Part shown: piece by piece, positions 40,301 through 42,500 of the stretch
Layout of the letters: the number at the start of each line of letters is the position of its first letter
Position numbering within the stretch: the first letter of the stretch is position 1
Assembly: GCA_963575745.1 (NCBI GenBank)
Contig: CAUYUJ010014546.1
Location: 62,501 to 105,000, forward strand
Length of the DNA: 42,500 nt
Direction: 5' to 3'
Origin: Prorocentrum cordatum
Taxonomy: Eukaryota; Sar; Dinophyceae; Prorocentrales; Prorocentraceae
Notes under the pieces: model-generated
Databases searched by the model: none
Seen by the model: the letters and a program-made list of their open reading frames with translations, nothing else
What the model was told of the DNA's origin: nothing
Program-made: the position numbers and the translations under genes

Positions 40301-41084
40301 GCTCGGTGAGAATGATGGGCCGATGATCTTCGTTCTCGTTGAAAGTCAAATCGATGTCAGGCGCGACCCGGCACTGCGTCGCAAGGTCCTTGGAGTCGGC
40401 CAAGATGTAATCGATGCGACGGCGGTGCCCGCGAGTAGAACACCAAGTAGTCCCAGCTGGCCAGAACGTGTTGACGGCATACAGGTGCTCCTTGCCAGCG
40501 AAGCGTCGCAACAAGGCCCCGTTGTCATTCTCCACCTCGGCGTCCACAGTGCCAATGTACTGGGAGGCTGTGGACCCCGTGCGCCCGTTGGCATCGATAC
40601 CGATCCGGAGATGGGCTGTGTGAAATTTGGCACGTACTGTAGACATGGTCTCGCTCAGTAGGTGCCAAAAGTCATGGCGGGCCTCCTCCGACCATCCCAT
40701 ATGCGGTGCATGCGCGACTACAACTACAAGGAGAGCCCCGTTCCGGAGCTGCAGCGACGCAAACATCATCCGAGGTGAGACGTTCTGCCAGTGAAGCACC
40801 TGCACGTGGGCGCCCAATCGGACCCACAGCTGAACTCCTTGAGCGCCCTCTGGCGTTGCAGCCCCGACGAGGCGCTTGTAGTGCACTCCTGTCTGCGACC
40901 CCTCTGTTCGAGCCCGCCCCTCTTGCGCGCCTATGATGTCAAGTTGAGCGTGCGTGAACTGGGTCTCAAGGGCCTCCACCTTGCTCAAAAGCGGATTTAC
41001 CGAGTTGTGGGAGTACGCGCGCCCCTCCTGGTGCGGGGGCGACGTCTGGACGTTAGCAGAGGCGATGGTGACGGTCAGATCGGT
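37341..41084 (-). CDS. LINE ORF2: endonuclease and reverse transcriptase, frame intact
   Basis: The minus frame is open from 41084 to the TGA at 37343-37341 (about 1,247 codons). Amino end: LTVTIASANVQT (41075-41040). Endonuclease motifs: AQEGR (near 40920), GIDANGRTG, RRIDYILADS and NEDHRPI (near 40325), with all catalytic residues present. RT motifs: KGVGPDQIPGELR (39440-39400), motif A LYLDLVKAFDRV (near 39055), motif B GGRQGCCLGAVVF (near 38790) and motif C FVDD (near 38605-38595). Carboxy end: C2H2-like CALCSAAFATQRALESHSRA plus a second Cys/His cluster. There is no RNase H. No ATG lies near the start; a TAG at 41087-41085 interrupts the same frame just before LTVTI. This is the best preserved coding sequence in the window. 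Confidence 0.9.
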   Translation of the reverse strand, partial: TDLTVTIASANVQTSPPHQEGRAYSHNSVNPLLSKVEALETQFTHAQLDIIGAQEGRARTEGSQTGVHYKRLVGAATPEGAQGVQLWVRLGAHVQVLHWQNVSPRMMFASLQLRNGALLVVVVAHAPHMGWSEEARHDFWHLLSETMSTVRAKFHTAHLRIGIDANGRTGSTASQYIGTVDAEVENDNGALLRRFAGKEHLYAVNTFWPAGTTWCSTRGHRRRIDYILADSKDLATQCRVAPDIDLTFNENEDHRPIILTERIPAAAHQGCSKQPAMFKVNKTALGCPQLCDLFQQRVWEYQRPANASMDERLESLNSHVRQFAREVFGPPEDAPRQAWIFATTWEIIRLIAPARRAMHEVRRGAFPAAVRGAFRARQAAYMKARARPPPSAKFTMWAVVGDALDNITICNEARSRAAAWCRWIRRLQNWARPSLAADHAAFLQALAGKAQHAMLTSDTRTGCAVARALGAKKSAPTSSVRRKDGALIAPTRDATERWEEHYSEAYQGQALEDSANTYTPDVCATKAVAKYGPESTRVAFGKLGRNKGVGPDQIPGELRAAGGCATASKYGDINAAVTSSTRGPSQWQCGVIVSVWKKKGSVHECDDHRGLLLSDHAGKALTGILKRSIEDVYTAKMPINQHGTVAGRGTDFASHIVATMADIASMMGWSIFILYLDLVKAFDRVIRQLVMGWGQVPCDRQLDFLRDLGVSEESAAWIAEYLTERGPLLEQWGGPCDARDMIRTLHEGARHSVRGGTRRFSSRTGGRQGCCLGAVVFNSTYSIALDALHWRLQRAGVALNVHTPEGAFWSRPAPGNPASQAALDVTFVDDEAIFLVASSVNAMTTSIHIVLDTLTSVFRSCHLELNWGPGKSECVLRLRGTGAATALLKWRQPDGSLGIPLQQYGHDGLLRIVPWYKHLGSTLDSLGMHVGNVLHHIKSAMGAYAPLAMKLYGSTLIADTFRIMFFRSLVVSRLIFNLHIFVVKPKEIRRLNHVYMRGLRRIHGDPRLSANTHYRDAELRERMSMPSIDCVLSVARWRYVGRVVRNRPLTLISLLHFRKGEECLPWVRALQHDAAFLQARGFFADLPSFDTHPPTWQEAMLDERGWSRRVDATFYCDSVRDHAKPAGIEDSRALVHCCALCSAAFATQRALESHSRAKHGIRTPLREFISSSICPRCGVDFRSRVRCITHLCDKRRPRCADFVKTHCKRLPPKEVERLDALDRVARRDAQRQGHSHVIAALPAVRPG

Positions 41085-41087
41085 CTA

Positions 41088-42021
41088 GTTCACGGTGGGC
41101 CGACCAGTTGAGGCAGCCCTGCCAAGGGCCCCCCGAGGAAGAAGCGCAGCACCAGCACGCTGCATCACCATCTCGGTGCGGGATGGCCCATTCAGCGATG
41201 GGCCACGTGGTCTCCACGCGGCAGAGCGGGCCGCTTTGCGTCGGCCGTGCGCCGTCGGGCGACCTCTGGACGCCTGCGTGCCTACCGGCGTCGGCAGTGG
41301 CGCTGTCGTAACGGCGGCGGCGGTGTCAGCGTCGGCGTCGGCGTCGGCGTCGGTCAGCGTAGTAACGGCGTCGGCGTCAGCGTCGGCGTCGGCGGCGGTC
41401 AGCGTCGTAACGGCGTCGGCGTCGGCGTCGGAGGCGGTGTCAGTGTCGTAACGGCGTCGGCGTCGGCGTTTGCACTGGCGTAGCGTCGCCGGCGGTGACG
41501 GCGTCGAGTCATGGTCGACGTCAGTCGGTCGTGACGTCGCCGGGTTCAGCATCGTTCCGTCGCCGGCGCCGAACTGTTGCAACGGCGGCGGCGGCATCAG
41601 TGTCGTAACGGCGTCGGCGCCGCGCTGTCGCAATGACGTCAGCGGCGGTGTCGGCGTCGCACTGTCGCCAGCGCCGAATCCGAACGGCGGCAGCGTCAGT
41701 GTCAGCTCGCTGCCGGCGTCAAGGCGAGCCGGCGGCGACAGAGCTAGCATCGTGCCAGCATCAGCGCCGAGCTGCCGTAACGTCGTCAGCGTCGGGGCTG
41801 GTGTCGGATAGTCGTGTATATGAGGTACCGTTGCTGCTGCGAGCAGCTCCGGCCCCTTAGCTGCGGCGCGCATCTCCACGGCGCTTTCGTCGAGGAGGTG
41901 CTCCGGGGAGTGATCTACGCGCGCGGCTGGTACGCGCTCTTGGCCGAGGGATCGTGCGCGCCCACTGAAGGCTTGCACGCGCCATCCGGCGGCTTCTTCA
42001 CCAGAGCCCCGAAAAAAGATG
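41088..42021 (-). other. Open frame between LINE ORF1 and ORF2
   Basis: The ORF2 frame is open above the TAG at 41087-41085 up to at least 42140, overlapping the end of the ORF1-like frame. Its product would be Pro, Thr, Ala and Asp rich with a DADADADAV region from hexanucleotide repeats and a basic stretch (PTAHGRRKAARSAAWRPRG). No domain is recognised. It could be a linker reached by frameshift and read-through, or fortuitously open GC-rich sequence. Confidence 0.4.
41315..41480 (+). repeat. GTCGGC hexanucleotide repeat
   Basis: Blocks of GTCGGC separated by GTAACG or GTCAGCGT. A similar string lies at 23560-23650 in the upper large unit. In-frame periodicity (6 bp) keeps frames open whatever the coding status. 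Confidence 0.9.
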
Positions 42022-42500
42022 TCACATGAGATTGCGCTTTCTGCTTGCCCATGACCCTGTGGAAAACATCGGTCTCGGGCTCGGGGGAGGGCGCTTGCCG
42101 TGCGCGCGTCGGTTGACCACCTCCTGGGCCTGCTGAGCCGCCCGGATCGTCATCTCGAAGCTCTTCAGCAAGTTGTCTGTCTTGGTCTCGGCGTCGCTGA
42201 TGACCTCGGGGCTGATGTCGTCGAACTGCTTGAGCTCCTCCACAGCCGCCGAGAGCTGATCGCGCAGGGCGCTCATGGTAGGAGGCTGCTGGGGGGGGTC
42301 CTTGGCCAGGGAGGACTCGAGCAAGGTGAGCTCCTTGTCCAGACGCCCCTCCTCCTCCGTAGCAGCTCGCATTGTCTGCTCTGCCAGGGCCAAGGCCTCG
42401 GCGGCCTGGGCCTTGCGCTTCCGCGAACGCTCCAGGGCTGCGCGCAGAGAGTCCGGCTTCTGCCCCGCAGGCTTGAAGTTCTGCAGCTCGCGGCGCTTCT
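42022..42500 (-). CDS. ORF1-like protein of the LINE, partial at window edge
   Basis: A minus frame enters from beyond 42500 and ends at a TGA at 42024-42022. The visible 158 residues are highly charged and helical: KAQAAEALALAEQTMRAATE, EEGRLDKELTLLESSLAK, then SALRDQLSAAVEELKQFDD and LLKSFEMTIRAAQQAQEVV, with heptad-like spacing typical of a coiled coil. The end is basic (NRRAHGKRPPPSPRP). Position directly upstream of the endonuclease-RT frame fits LINE ORF1, whose product usually self-associates through a coiled coil. No RNA-binding motif is in view. The frame differs from ORF2 by one nucleotide, and the two frames overlap. Confidence 0.6.
   Translation of the reverse strand, partial: KRRELQNFKPAGQKPDSLRAALERSRKRKAQAAEALALAEQTMRAATEEEGRLDKELTLLESSLAKDPPQQPPTMSALRDQLSAAVEELKQFDDISPEVISDAETKTDNLLKSFEMTIRAAQQAQEVVNRRAHGKRPPPSPRPMFSTGSWASRKRNLM

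Noticed and set aside
37352-40936. Many plus-strand and minus-strand frames of 60-240 codons within the LINE ORF2
   Set aside because: They are shadows of the long minus frame, which carries all the recognisable domains.

Overview
This is nuclear DNA of a photosynthetic dinoflagellate; the genus cannot be fixed from the sequence. Three signs support this. A peridinin-type chlorophyll a/c light-harvesting (LHC) coding fragment lies at about 24770-25494 on the minus strand. Remnants of the dinoflagellate spliced leader (SL), the short 5' leader trans-spliced onto mRNAs, occur at 26099-26151 and 20369-20390. The rest is mostly decayed LINE and copia-type retroelements and low-complexity GC-rich DNA. 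No bacterial gene organisation is visible, and no tRNA or rRNA gene was recognised. Almost every open frame is either a transposon piece or a by-product of simple repeats.

Layout. 1-9.9 kb: five pieces of one CR1/Jockey-like LINE family, including one nearly complete but frameshifted element (947 to about 4800, minus). Minisatellites at 5.57-6.17 kb lie between them. 9.9-11.5 kb: an AT-rich island with long TA microsatellites and no gene. 11.56-15.0 kb: three copies (A, B, C) of a repeat element with terminal hairpins, minisatellite bodies and CTC tracts. 15.0-26.15 kb: two large parallel units on the minus strand. Each is headed by a relict spliced leader beside the motif CTGGTGGGGRTA, and each contains an extremely GC-rich stretch, repeated coding-like modules, a well-conserved unknown module and a short 3' tail. 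The upper unit carries the LHC fragment. 26.15-27.87 kb: a fourth hairpin element (D) and several short units, all separated by the same motif. 28.5-34.2 kb: two decayed copia-like Gag/protease regions, one per strand, with purine/pyrimidine tracts between them. 34.6-36.2 kb: a LINE fragment with RNase H. 36.5-37.25 kb: a microsatellite. 37.34-42.5 kb: the best preserved gene-sized feature, a minus-strand LINE with an endonuclease plus reverse-transcriptase frame of more than 1,200 codons and an upstream ORF1-like frame that runs off the window.

The most interesting region is 11.5-28 kb. Ten copies of CTGGTGGGGRTA, all in one orientation, separate units that share 3' ends but differ in 5' extent. 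Two of the units begin with spliced-leader remnants. The simplest reading is repeated insertion of reverse-transcribed, trans-spliced RNAs at one preferred target, with short 5'-truncated copies beside two long ones. This is inference. The motif copies, the leader remnants and the parallel architecture are read directly from the sequence.
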